Origin: Clostridiales bacterium UBA735
GTDB taxonomy: Bacteria; Bacillota; Clostridia; Oscillospirales; Oscillospiraceae
Direction of reading: 5' to 3'
Assembly (NCBI GenBank): GCA_002298695.1
Contig: DBLB01000041.1
Coordinates: forward strand, 1-13,330
DNA length: 13,330 nucleotides
The position numbers were made by a program, and so were the translations under genes. Shown here piece by piece: positions 5,952-11,479 of the stretch. The stretch's first letter is position 1; each line of letters opens with the position of its first letter. The notes below the pieces were generated by a model. The model did no database searches, had not been told where the DNA came from, and saw only the letters and a program-made list of their open reading frames with translations.

Positions 5952-6552
5952 GGTTCCCGAACTGCCCGAGCTGACGTTTGACGAGGCCGGCCACAGCTAC
6001 CGGCTGAATGGTGACATCATCCCAAGCGTATCGAAGTTGATGGAGCCGCTGAAAGACCGGTGCTACGGCGGCATCAGCAAGCGGACGCTTGAGAACGCCG
6101 CCAACAAAGGCTCCTCGGTGCATAACAGCATCGAGAACTGGATCAAGTTCGGCATCGACGATATTCCGTCGGAGCATCGTGGCTACTTCAACGGCTTCAT
6201 GGAGTGGTGGAAGCAGTACAAACCGCGAGTCTTCGGCTCTGAGGTGCGCATCTACCACAAGCAGATGCGTTACGGCGGGACGATTGACCTGCTCTGCGAG
6301 ATCGGCGGCCTGTTGGAGCTTATCGACTTCAAGACGACGTACTCGCTGCTGGAGATGACCTGCGGCGTCCAGCTTGAAGCCTACTCGCAGGCTCTTGCTT
6401 CTCACGGCATCACGCCGCAGCGGAAGCACATCCTGCATCTGAAAAAGGACGGGAAATGGGCGTTCCGCGAGTTCCCAGCCAAAGACCCCACCAGATGCCT
6501 CGTAGTCGGGGCGCTGAAATTGCTGTACGACTATGAACAGTCTTACAAATAA
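5935..6552 (+). CDS. PD-(D/E)XK nuclease, RecB/Cas4-like phage exonuclease
   Basis: A 205-residue nuclease of the PD-(D/E)XK superfamily. Visible motifs are GSSVHNSIENW (His63 and Glu67, motif I), GGTIDLLCEIGG (Asp118), LELIDFKTT (Glu128, Asp131, Lys133) and GVQLEAYSQAL (Gln146 and Tyr150, the RecB-family QxxxY motif). All catalytic positions look intact. The ATG at 5935 follows GGAGG by nine bases. In phages, such enzymes resect double-stranded DNA to produce 3' single strands for an annealing protein, and a RecT-like gene lies two genes downstream. It lacks the Cys cluster of Cas4, so a plain phage recombination exonuclease is favoured. It is the catalytic half of a Red-like recombination module. 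Confidence 0.9.
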   Translation: MAMMVEVPELPELTFDEAGHSYRLNGDIIPSVSKLMEPLKDRCYGGISKRTLENAANKGSSVHNSIENWIKFGIDDIPSEHRGYFNGFMEWWKQYKPRVFGSEVRIYHKQMRYGGTIDLLCEIGGLLELIDFKTTYSLLEMTCGVQLEAYSQALASHGITPQRKHILHLKKDGKWAFREFPAKDPTRCLVVGALKLLYDYEQSYK

Positions 6553-6570
6553 ACGAAAAGGAGTGTCAGT

Positions 6571-7317
6571 ATGAACGACGCAAAGACCATCGGAAGCAAT
6601 GCCCTTGTCCTTGACACCGCAGAAGAGAACGTGACCGTGATGAACGCTGAAGAGAGCAAGCTCGGCAAAGAAGTCAGCTTGATTGAGCAGCGGGCCGAAG
6701 CGGTCGTCGTCGCCTCTGGGGTGGATTTCGAGGACGCTGGCCTGTTCCTGAAGCAGATCAAGCAGGCACAGAAGCAGGTCAAGGACTATTGGGAGCCTCT
6801 CCGCGTATCCGCCAAGAAGAGCTACGACGAGGTTCTGGCCCACAGAAAGGAAATGATCGAGCCCTTGGAAAAGGCGGAGAAGATCGTCAAGGGCAAGGTG
6901 AACGAGTACAGCGCGGAGCAGGAACGTAAGCGCCGTGAGCAGGAGGAGGCTATGCGCCGACTGGCTCAGGCCGAGATCGACCGCCACCTGAACGAAGCTG
7001 CCGAAGCTGAGGCCAACGGCGACGCTGTTGGCGCCGAGTATGCTATGGCCGAAGCCGAGATGATGGAAGGGGTGTCCATCGCCGGCGGTGTCCAGCATCA
7101 GACACCCAAGGTCAAGGGCATCTCCCAGAGCAAGACGTGGGAAATCTGCGAGTCCGAGTGTGACTGGTCTAAGGTTCCTGTGTCCCTCATTGGCATTGAG
7201 CTGCGCCCGGTCGATAAGGCCGCGGTGCTTCGCCTGATTAAGATGTCCAAGGGTCAGGTCGAGATCCCCGGCATTAAGTTCCGCGAAACCTATACCACCA
7301 GCGTCAGCACCCGGTAA
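6571..7317 (+). CDS. coiled-coil protein between the phage exonuclease and the RecT-like gene
   Basis: A 248-residue protein dominated by a long charged helix from about residue 55 to 150 (FLKQIKQAQKQVKDYWEPLR and onward, then QERKRREQEEAMRRLAQAEI), expected to form a coiled coil. The compact C-terminal domain (about 183-248) includes SKTWEICESECDWSKVPVSL and PGIKFRETYTTSVSTR. The ATG at 6571 has AAAGGAG ten bases upstream. Proteins of this shape often sit beside exonuclease and single-strand annealing genes in phages of Gram-positive bacteria. I infer a recombination accessory role such as end protection or nuclease control, but no enzymatic motif is visible. A Gam-like host-nuclease inhibitor is one alternative. 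Confidence 0.8.
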   Translation: MNDAKTIGSNALVLDTAEENVTVMNAEESKLGKEVSLIEQRAEAVVVASGVDFEDAGLFLKQIKQAQKQVKDYWEPLRVSAKKSYDEVLAHRKEMIEPLEKAEKIVKGKVNEYSAEQERKRREQEEAMRRLAQAEIDRHLNEAAEAEANGDAVGAEYAMAEAEMMEGVSIAGGVQHQTPKVKGISQSKTWEICESECDWSKVPVSLIGIELRPVDKAAVLRLIKMSKGQVEIPGIKFRETYTTSVSTR

Positions 7318-7342
7318 AACCGGAGAATAACAGGAGGTCAAC

Positions 7343-8032
7343 ATGAGCAACGAAAACAAACTGAGTACGGTTCCCGCTGGAACTGTGACCCAGAGAACGA
7401 CAGGCGGAGGAGCCTTGAGCGTCTTTGCCGACAGCGCGAGCTTTGAAACGGCTCTGCGCATGGCGAAATGCCTCGCGTCGTCTACGGTAGTCCCCAAGGA
7501 GTACCACGACAACGTCGGAAACTGCATGATTGCTATTGAGATGGCGTCCCGCATCAACACCAGTCCGATGATGGTGATGCAGAACCTCTACATCGTCAAT
7601 GGACGCCCTGCGTGGTCGAGCCAGTGGATCATCGCCATGATTAACAGCAGCCGCCGGTATAAGACTGAGCTGCAGTTCGAGTTCGGCCGCGATAAAGCCG
7701 ACGGTGGCCTGAGTTGCCGCGCTTGGGCGGAGGATTACTCCGGTCACAAAGTCTACGGCCCGAAAATCACGATGAACATGGCGAATGACGAAGGCTGGAC
7801 GAGCAAGAACGGCAGTAAGTGGAAGACCATGCCCGACGTGATGATCCAGTACCGCGCCGCTTCGTTCTTCGGCCGCATGAACTGCCCTGACATGATTAAC
7901 GGAGGGAATGACTATGACAACAGGCGAGCACGGCGGCTACGAGGCCGCCGCACGGCAGTACAACGACTGCATCCGCACCGGCCAGATCGCACAAGCTGTC
8001 GAATGGCTGACGGAGATGGCCGAGATCCTTGA
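7343..8032 (+). CDS. RecT/Red-beta-like single-strand annealing protein with a damaged C-terminus
   Basis: The first about 185 residues match the phage single-strand annealing (RecT/Red-beta-like) type: ALRMAKCLASSTVVPKEY, IAIEMASRINTSPMMVMQNL, NGRPAWSSQWIIAMINSS, then GWTSKNGSKWKTMPDVMIQY followed by RAASFFGR. The protein would anneal 3' strands exposed by the upstream exonuclease. From about residue 188 (base 7905) the frame becomes Arg-rich and reads out of frame through the next gene until the stop at 8030-8032, overlapping that gene by about 119 bases. I interpret this as a deletion or frameshift that removed the native C-terminal region and stop, probably along with neighbouring genes such as ssb. 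The ATG at 7343 has AGGAGG seven bases upstream. Activity is uncertain. The family call is good; the damaged tail is an inference from composition. Confidence 0.8.
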   Translation: MSNENKLSTVPAGTVTQRTTGGGALSVFADSASFETALRMAKCLASSTVVPKEYHDNVGNCMIAIEMASRINTSPMMVMQNLYIVNGRPAWSSQWIIAMINSSRRYKTELQFEFGRDKADGGLSCRAWAEDYSGHKVYGPKITMNMANDEGWTSKNGSKWKTMPDVMIQYRAASFFGRMNCPDMINGGNDYDNRRARRLRGRRTAVQRLHPHRPDRTSCRMADGDGRDP

Positions 8033-8345
8033 GAGCGAGAAGCGATATACCGACGCCCTGAAGCTGGGAATGCTGACGTTCTACTTCGCCACGAGTGGCG
8101 TGTACGCCGAGCCGGTCATCGAGGATCACCTCGCAAAGCAGATATGCCGCGTAGTCTGGGAGACGCACCTGACACTCCATGAGCGCGAGGAACTGTTCCT
8201 CGACACGATCCGCGACGACACACTGCCAGAGCATATCATGTCAGCCAAGGACTGCGCGTACATCTTCGACGTCTGCGCCGCCGGCAGAGTGGAGGACGCG
8301 AGAGAAATGCTGGGCCGATTCGTGACGGCCCATGCGGCAAAGTAA
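7914..8345 (+). CDS. 143-residue helical protein of unknown function
   Basis: A 143-residue, mostly helical protein (AAARQYNDCIRTGQIAQAVE, then EMAEILESEKRYTDALKLGM) whose paired helices recall a tetratricopeptide-like arrangement. The repeats are too irregular to assign firmly. The ATG at 7914 has GGAGGG seven bases upstream. Another ATG at 7908 is too close to that site. Its first 119 bases overlap the run-on end of the RecT-like frame. It continues the early operon, and no family was recognised. Confidence 0.75.
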   Translation: MTTGEHGGYEAAARQYNDCIRTGQIAQAVEWLTEMAEILESEKRYTDALKLGMLTFYFATSGVYAEPVIEDHLAKQICRVVWETHLTLHEREELFLDTIRDDTLPEHIMSAKDCAYIFDVCAAGRVEDAREMLGRFVTAHAAK

Positions 8346-8422
8346 ATACAGAAGCGGAAAGCAAAAAGAGGCACGGACGTTGCTCTCGACGCTCGCACAG
8401 GGCCCGTAACAACTCCCCACCC

Positions 8423-8500
8423 ATGAGAGCAGCCGACAGCGCCGCTATGAATGAAGTCTTTACCCCGGTGTACGAGTGCCAATACATCACGAAGGAGTAA
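8423..8500 (+). CDS. possible 25-residue leader peptide or gene remnant
   Basis: A short frame, from ATG at 8423 to TAA at 8498, encodes 25 residues ending VFTPVYECQYITKE. Its last codons (AAG GAG TAA) form the ribosome binding site of the next gene, which would couple the two. No ribosome binding site is evident before it. The same frame is open back to about 8342 without a start codon, so it could also be the tail of a deleted gene. Confidence 0.3.
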   Translation: MRAADSAAMNEVFTPVYECQYITKE

Positions 8501-8505
8501 AGAAA

Positions 8506-8778
8506 ATGAACAGAAATCTGAACGAGGCAATTTTCGACATCGCAAAGGTGGAGGCCATCATGTTTGCTTTCGAGAATACCTATCTGGAGCTGGATGTGGC
8601 GCCGGCTGACAGAGCGCGAGCCGACATGGCGGCGGATGCCTTCTATGCCCTTTGGGACGCCATCAGGAAGGTGTCGGATGACCTCGACCGTCTGGCTGGA
8701 GATTGCCGAGTGGTGGATGCCATCTACGCCGTCAATGACGTTCGGCGGCGTGTTGGCACCTTGAAAACCGAAGACTGA
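8506..8778 (+). CDS. 90-residue helical phage protein
   Basis: A 90-residue, largely alpha-helical protein (LNEAIFDIAKVEAIMFAFEN, then DMAADAFYALWDAIRKVSDD) with alternating hydrophobic and charged residues, suggesting a helical bundle or oligomer. The ATG at 8506 has AAGGAG nine bases upstream, and the frame-extended upstream start at 8476 is not needed. It is the last gene of the early operon before the strong terminator at 8788. The function was not recognised. Confidence 0.75.
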   Translation: MNRNLNEAIFDIAKVEAIMFAFENTYLELDVAPADRARADMAADAFYALWDAIRKVSDDLDRLAGDCRVVDAIYAVNDVRRRVGTLKTED

Positions 8779-8787
8779 GTAGGGAAG

Positions 8788-8818
8788 AGACCGGGGCAAC
8801 CATGCTCCGGTCTTTTTC
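8788..8818 (+). terminator. strong intrinsic terminator of the early operon
   Basis: AGACCGGGGCA (8788-8798) pairs with TGCTCCGGTCT (8803-8813), giving an 11-bp stem with one G-T pair and an ACCA loop, followed by TTTT. It closes the operon that starts at 3597 and insulates the toxin-antitoxin promoter just downstream. Confidence 0.92.
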
Positions 8819-8830
8819 TTGAAAAATATA

Positions 8831-8884
8831 TTGACATAGGTAGCAGGTATGCTATAATATACTTGTAACTAAAAAACAGTTACA
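8831..8884 (+). promoter_or_regulatory. hicAB promoter with a palindromic operator
   Basis: TTGACA (8831-8836) and TATAAT (8853-8858) are both perfect, with a 16-base spacer that ends in TGC (extended -10). Just downstream, TGTAACT (8864-8870) is inverted as AGTTACA (8878-8884) across a seven-base A-rich spacer, overlapping the expected transcription start. It is a good operator for autorepression by the ribbon-helix-helix domain of the HicB protein. Confidence 0.88.
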
Positions 8885-8906
8885 GAAGAGGCGAGGTAAA
8901 AAACGA

Positions 8907-9170
8907 ATGGCAAGAATAGACACGTTGCTGGATAAACTATGTGCGAAACCCACACCGGCCGACTTCCGCTTCTCTGACCTGAGAAAGATCATGGCCTACT
9001 TTGGGTACTTGGAGTCCAACAAGGGCGCGACCTCTGGTTCGAGAGTGAAGTTCTATCACCCCGAGACGCAGGCGGTGCTATTGCTGCACAAACCGCACCC
9101 CGGAGACGAAATGGCAAAAGCGGCCGTTGACTCGGTGGTAAAATTCTTGAAGGAGCATGGTCATATATGA
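8907..9170 (+). CDS. hicA: HicA-family toxin
   Basis: An 87-residue HicA-type toxin. HicA proteins have a dsRNA-binding-like fold and cleave mRNA on ribosomes or free in the cytoplasm. The sequence shows the subfamily pattern FSDLRKIMAYFGYLESNKGA, then GSRVKFYHPE, LLLHKPHPGDEM and a closing helix ending LKEHGHI. In classical HicA the catalytic His is in a GSHH motif. Here that place is GSR, and His residues lie further on (YHPE, HKPHP), so catalysis may use another His. The ATG at 8907 has a GAGGT-type site about ten bases upstream. The gene overlaps hicB by four bases (ATGA), typical of the toxin-first hicAB order. Confidence 0.85.
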   Translation: MARIDTLLDKLCAKPTPADFRFSDLRKIMAYFGYLESNKGATSGSRVKFYHPETQAVLLLHKPHPGDEMAKAAVDSVVKFLKEHGHI

Positions 9171-9508
9171 AGAACAGTGATTTGCTGAGATACAAGGGAT
9201 ATTCGGCGCGGCCCGAGTATTCCGCCGAAGACCGTATTTTCTACGGCAAGATTTTGGGGATCAGCGATTTGGTTGATTTCCAGTCCGAGAATGCGAAGGA
9301 CTTGGAGGAAGAGTTCCACAAGGCGGTTGACGATTATCTGGAGTTCTGCGCAGAGATCGGCAAGCAGCCCCAGAAGGAGTATAGCGGGCTGTTCAATGTC
9401 CGCATCTCTCCTGAACTGCACCGCGAGGTGTCCGTGTTTGCTCAGGCCGAGGGCGTGACGCTGAACAAGGCCGTGGAGCAGGCCATCCGGGCGATGGTTC
9501 ATAGCTGA
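9167..9508 (+). CDS. hicB: HicB-family antitoxin with ribbon-helix-helix C-terminus
   Basis: A 113-residue antitoxin. The N-terminal half is the HicB-type domain that would cover the toxin (YKGYSARPEYSAEDRIFYGK, then ILGISDLVDFQSENAKDLEE). The C-terminal part (about 74-110, SGLFNVRISPELHREVSVFA then EGVTLNKAVEQAI) is a ribbon-helix-helix DNA-binding domain, which would bind the palindrome at 8864-8884 and repress the operon. The ATG at 9167 overlaps the hicA stop, with AAGGAG about 11 bases upstream. A RelB-like ORF begins one base after its stop codon. Confidence 0.9.
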   Translation: MKNSDLLRYKGYSARPEYSAEDRIFYGKILGISDLVDFQSENAKDLEEEFHKAVDDYLEFCAEIGKQPQKEYSGLFNVRISPELHREVSVFAQAEGVTLNKAVEQAIRAMVHS

Positions 9509-9509
9509 G

Positions 9510-9662
9510 ATGGAGCACGATACCCAGAAACGGCCCGAGGTTCCGAATGAGGAGACCATAGCTGCGATGAAGGAAGTCGAAGAAATGGCGAAGCACCCTG
9601 AGCGGTACGAAGTCTTCCACAGCATGGACGAACTGATGCGGGCCTTGGAAGAAGAGGAATAA
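9510..9662 (+). CDS. 50-residue RelB/DinJ C-terminal-like protein
   Basis: A 50-residue acidic protein (KRPEVPNEETIAAMKEVEEM, then YEVFHSMDELMRALEEEE). The PNxETIAAMxE core and the SMDELMRAL ending match the C-terminal, toxin-wrapping half of RelB/DinJ antitoxins. The N-terminal ribbon-helix-helix half is absent. It starts one base after the hicB stop, so it shares the hicAB operon. It could be a remnant of a relBE locus, a decoy antitoxin that neutralises a RelE-type toxin in trans, or a third hicAB subunit. No RelE/ParE toxin gene is seen nearby. It has no clear ribosome binding site of its own, and translation is probably coupled. Confidence 0.7.
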   Translation: MEHDTQKRPEVPNEETIAAMKEVEEMAKHPERYEVFHSMDELMRALEEEE

Positions 9663-9667
9663 AGAAC

Positions 9668-9684
9668 GCCTCCGTTGTGGAGGC
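9668..9684. repeat. short hairpin after the relB-like ORF
   Basis: GCCTCC (9668-9673) is inverted as GGAGGC (9679-9684) around GTTGT. It starts six bases after the stop codon. No T-tract follows, so termination would be weak. Confidence 0.4.
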
Positions 9685-9704
9685 ACTTCAAGGAAGATTG
9701 CAGA

Positions 9705-9738
9705 GTGAGGCGCGGCGGTCTTGACTGCTGCGCCTTGC
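9705..9738. repeat. strong 12-13 bp hairpin near the right end of the element
   Basis: AGGCGCGGCGGTC (9708-9720) pairs with GACTGCTGCGCCT (9723-9735), with two G-T pairs and an effective loop of about four bases. It lies between the toxin-antitoxin operon and the split ORF at 9762. It could be a terminator without a T-tract or a structural element near the attachment site. Confidence 0.6.
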
Positions 9739-9761
9739 ATCTGCAAAGTATGGAGGAAACG

Positions 9762-9833
9762 ATGAATTACTATGCAGAAAAGGCGAAAATCACGCTTCGC
9801 GTGAGCTTCGGTGACGCAATGTTTATTTCGTGA
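9762..9833 (+). CDS. 5' part of a split small ORF at the right edge of the element
   Basis: The ATG at 9762 has a good ribosome binding site (TGGAGGAAACG). The frame runs 23 residues (NYYAEKAKITLRVSFGDAMF, then I, S and stop TGA at 9831-9833). An in-frame ATG at 9750 is also possible. The end GDAMFI is identical to the start of the ORF fragment at base 2, which continues GVGMSENG for another 35 residues. Joining the two at the shared ATG-TTY-ATT codons gives one continuous 57-residue frame. I infer that in the excised circle this is one small gene with its promoter side at the right end and its 3' side at the left end. In the integrated state it ends one codon into flanking DNA. Confidence 0.5.
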   Translation: MNYYAEKAKITLRVSFGDAMFIS

Positions 9834-9924
9834 ATTTGCACAAAAATACATTGCAGCAAGAAGACTAAATTATGAAATACTACCAATCGGTAAGCGCAAA
9901 ATACCATTCGGTAACATCGGTTGA
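9805..9924 (+). pseudogene. 3' remnant of an interrupted host gene
   Basis: In the frame +1 to the split ORF, bases 9820-9924 encode a protein-like C-terminus (CLFREFAQKYIAARRLNYEI, then LPIGKRKIPFGNIG, stop TGA). It has no start codon, and the frame is closed upstream by TGA at 9802-9804. It is more AT-rich than the DNA to its left. I infer that it is the downstream part of the gene into which the element integrated. Its upstream part should lie left of base 1, in the frame reading GCG ATG CGA TGT at 3-14. The family was not recognised. A chance open frame of 40 codons remains possible. Confidence 0.45.
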
Positions 9925-9932
9925 CCGATGTT
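9913..9932. repeat. 20-bp palindrome over the end of the host-gene remnant
   Basis: AACATCGGT (9913-9921) and ACCGATGTT (9924-9932) are perfect inverted copies with two bases between. The stop codon of the remnant lies in the centre. There is no T-tract directly after it. It may be a hairpin at the end of the transcript or a protein-binding site. Confidence 0.55.
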
Positions 9933-9997
9933 GATGAAACAAATATCGGAAGATTAGGCATCGGCATAACTTTTTTGCTCAAGAAAAACGTTCATTG

Positions 9998-10025
9998 TTG
10001 ACTTAGAAAAATAATATGGCATAAT
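9998..10025 (+). promoter_or_regulatory. promoter of the DUF4160/DUF2442 pair
   Basis: TTGACT (9998-10003) and CATAAT (10020-10025) lie 16 bases apart in AT-rich DNA, about 60 bases before the DUF4160 start codon. Both boxes match consensus at five of six bases. Confidence 0.65.
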
Positions 10026-10084
10026 AGAATTACCGGAGCTATGATAGTACGATTTTGGACATGGGAAAAAGCGAGGGGAAAATC

Positions 10085-10351
10085 ATGCCGGAACTTTGCA
10101 GATTTTATAATATCGTTATCAAGATGATTTTCAGCGATACTGACAAGCACCACAAGCCGCACTTTCATGTTTATTACAACGAGTATGAGGCATCAGTTGG
10201 TGTGGACGGCGAATTGATCGCAGGCAGCCTTCCTGTCAAACAGTTGAAGCTGGTGCAGGCTTGGGCAGCCATCCACGAGGATGAACTCTATGCCGCATGG
10301 AATAAAGCGGTGCAGAACATTCCGTTTGGAAAAATCGAACCACTGAGATAA
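10085..10351 (+). CDS. DUF4160 domain protein, toxin-like partner of DUF2442
   Basis: An 88-residue DUF4160 protein. It has the family pattern MPELCRFYNIVIKMIFSDTD, then HHKPHFHVYYNEYEASVGVD, then LPVKQLKLVQAWAAIHEDEL. The HHKPHFHV histidine cluster is the most conserved part and recalls the HKPHP stretch of HicA-like toxins. The function is not established. Its steady pairing with DUF2442 proteins in accessory regions suggests a toxin-antitoxin-like or regulatory module. The ATG at 10085 is chosen because GAGGGGAAAATC precedes it; an earlier in-frame ATG at 10055 has no such site. It is followed after 11 bases by the DUF2442 gene, and the two share one promoter. Confidence 0.85.
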   Translation: MPELCRFYNIVIKMIFSDTDKHHKPHFHVYYNEYEASVGVDGELIAGSLPVKQLKLVQAWAAIHEDELYAAWNKAVQNIPFGKIEPLR

Positions 10352-10362
10352 GGAGGAACGCT

Positions 10363-10656
10363 ATGTATATCAAAAACGGAATTGCGTATGCAGGGGAGCA
10401 GGAGACTGTCATCAAGGTCTGCGGCGTTCGTCCGCTGCCCGGTCACAAGCTTTGGCTCCGATTTACAACCGGAGAAGCAAAAGTTTTTGATTTTACGCCT
10501 TTGCTGAAGGATGCGGGTTTTGCGCCGCTGAAGGATGAACACACCTTCGCAGGCGTCTATATTGACTACGGTGTGACTGTTTGGAATGACGGTGACATTG
10601 ACATTGCGCCGGAATATCTATATCAGCATTCAAAAGCAGCGGAAGACATCGCCTGA
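10363..10656 (+). CDS. DUF2442 domain protein
   Basis: A 97-residue DUF2442 protein. Visible family features are IKVCGVRPLPGHKLWLRFTT, GEAKVFDFTPLL, and near the end VTVWNDGDIDIAPEYLY. It is a small beta-rich fold (NE0471-type N-terminal domain). It is nearly always next to DUF4160 and is the presumed antitoxin or regulator of the pair. No DNA-binding motif is obvious. The ATG at 10363 has AAGGAGG seven bases upstream. The operon ends before a large hairpin at 10676-10705. Confidence 0.88.
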   Translation: MYIKNGIAYAGEQETVIKVCGVRPLPGHKLWLRFTTGEAKVFDFTPLLKDAGFAPLKDEHTFAGVYIDYGVTVWNDGDIDIAPEYLYQHSKAAEDIA

Positions 10657-10675
10657 TGGCAAGTGATTTCAACCG

Positions 10676-10705
10676 GAAGTACGGCGGCCATGGCTGCCGT
10701 ACTTC
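10676..10705. repeat. 30-bp near-perfect palindrome between the DUF2442 gene and the IS30 remnant
   Basis: GAAGTACGGCGGCC (10676-10689) pairs with GGCTGCCGTACTTC (10692-10705) with one G-T pair and a two-base centre. There is no T-tract on the plus strand, where GCTATG follows. It may terminate the DUF operon or be a cruciform-forming site. The run-on tail of the transposase is translated through it. Confidence 0.6.
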
Positions 10706-10726
10706 GCTATGAAGGGGAGTAGGATC

Positions 10727-10819
10727 ATGTGCAATTTATTCACTTTCCCGACTCCCGTACATATCGGCGAGGGAATGATGATCTCGCGGCGGGTCTTGCG
10801 CTCGGTCATGGCGATGTAG
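10727..10819 (+). pseudogene. possible 5' stub of a gene cut by the IS30 remnant
   Basis: The ATG at 10727 follows AGGGGAGTAGG, a good ribosome binding site. The first residues (CNLFTFPTPVHIGEGMM) look protein-like, but from about 10775 the frame runs antisense through transposase sequence and stops at 10817-10819. This fits a plus-strand gene that lost everything beyond its first about 17 codons when the insertion sequence or a later deletion arrived. It is too short to identify. Confidence 0.25.
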
Positions 10820-11440
10820 GTATTGCTGACGCCTTGGCAGCTTTCGACGCTGTCCATCTCCCAGTGTCCGAAAGCCTTGCGGCTGTTAATATACTCGGGG
10901 CGATCCTCGATGCTCCGACCGGCGGGCTTGCGGGGCATGGATCCGGCCGGGCGTTCCGGCTGGTGGCGCTTGCCGTGCTGCGGCAGCATGGAGACGGTCA
11001 GATCGTCGCCGAAGATCTCGCCGCGGATGTAGTTGTAGGCGGTGCTCGCGCAGATGTGGGTCTTGAAGGGCCAGCCCTTGACCTCAGCCTCACCGATCGC
11101 GGCCTCCGGGCTGTACTTCTCGTCGCGGATCTTGGCGATCAGGTAGTCGGCCAGCTCGTAGTCGTTGCCGATCTTCAGCTCCGGCCCCTTGGCGCGGAGG
11201 TTTGCCTCATAGCGGGCCTGTGCGCCTTCGGGGTTGTATCTGGTCTCGGTGGTGTAGTCGCTGTTGCGATGCTCATAGGTGCACCGCTTCAGCTCCCGGT
11301 AGATGGTCGTATGATGGACGCCGAGCTCCTTGGCGATGTCCGTCGGCTTCATTCCTGCGCGGATGAAGGCGTCGAGCTGGATGCGCTTGGTCGGCGTCAG
11401 ATGGCTCCAGTGCTGTCCCATTGTGTTCCCCTCCGTGATA

Positions 11441-11472
11441 AAAGAAAAGGGGCGGCCCGCCGGCCGCCCCTT
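11441..11472 (-). terminator. terminator of the XRE gene at 11480
   Basis: AAGGGGCGGCC (11447-11457) is inverted exactly as GGCCGCCCCTT (11462-11472) around CGCC. On the minus strand TTTTCTTTT follows the stem. It starts seven bases after the stop codon of the minus-strand regulator. Confidence 0.9.
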
Positions 11473-11479
11473 CTGTGTG

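Larger units (their letters stand above)
10669..11421 (-). pseudogene. truncated IS30-family transposase
   Basis: The N-terminus is a typical IS30 transposase: HWSHLTPTKRIQLDAFIRAG, KPTDIAKELGVHHTTIYREL (helix-turn-helix), the linker YSPEAAIGEAEVKG, TAYNYIRGEIFGDDL and GHWEMDSVESCQG with the first catalytic Asp of the DDE triad, then TERKTRREIII. After that, at about base 10775, the sequence leaves the family and reads 35 foreign residues to a stop at 10669. The later DDE residues (the D and E of the C-terminal half) are missing, since family members run to roughly 320-350 residues. The product cannot transpose. The ATG at 11421 has GGAGGGG upstream. No terminal inverted repeats were identified, so this is a remnant, not a complete insertion sequence. 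Confidence 0.85.

Noticed and set aside
5650..7560. Very long minus-strand open frame of 636 codons
   Set aside because: It is antisense to five well-supported plus-strand genes with ribosome binding sites and recognisable domains. It reflects GC-rich codon use, not a gene.
9881..9932. TACCAATCGGTAA and TACCATTCGGTAA, palindrome-like repeats 21 bases apart, taken at first as operators
   Set aside because: They lie inside the open frame of the proposed host-gene remnant and encode PIGK and PFGN, so coding repetition explains them as well. Only the 9913-9932 palindrome is kept as a feature.
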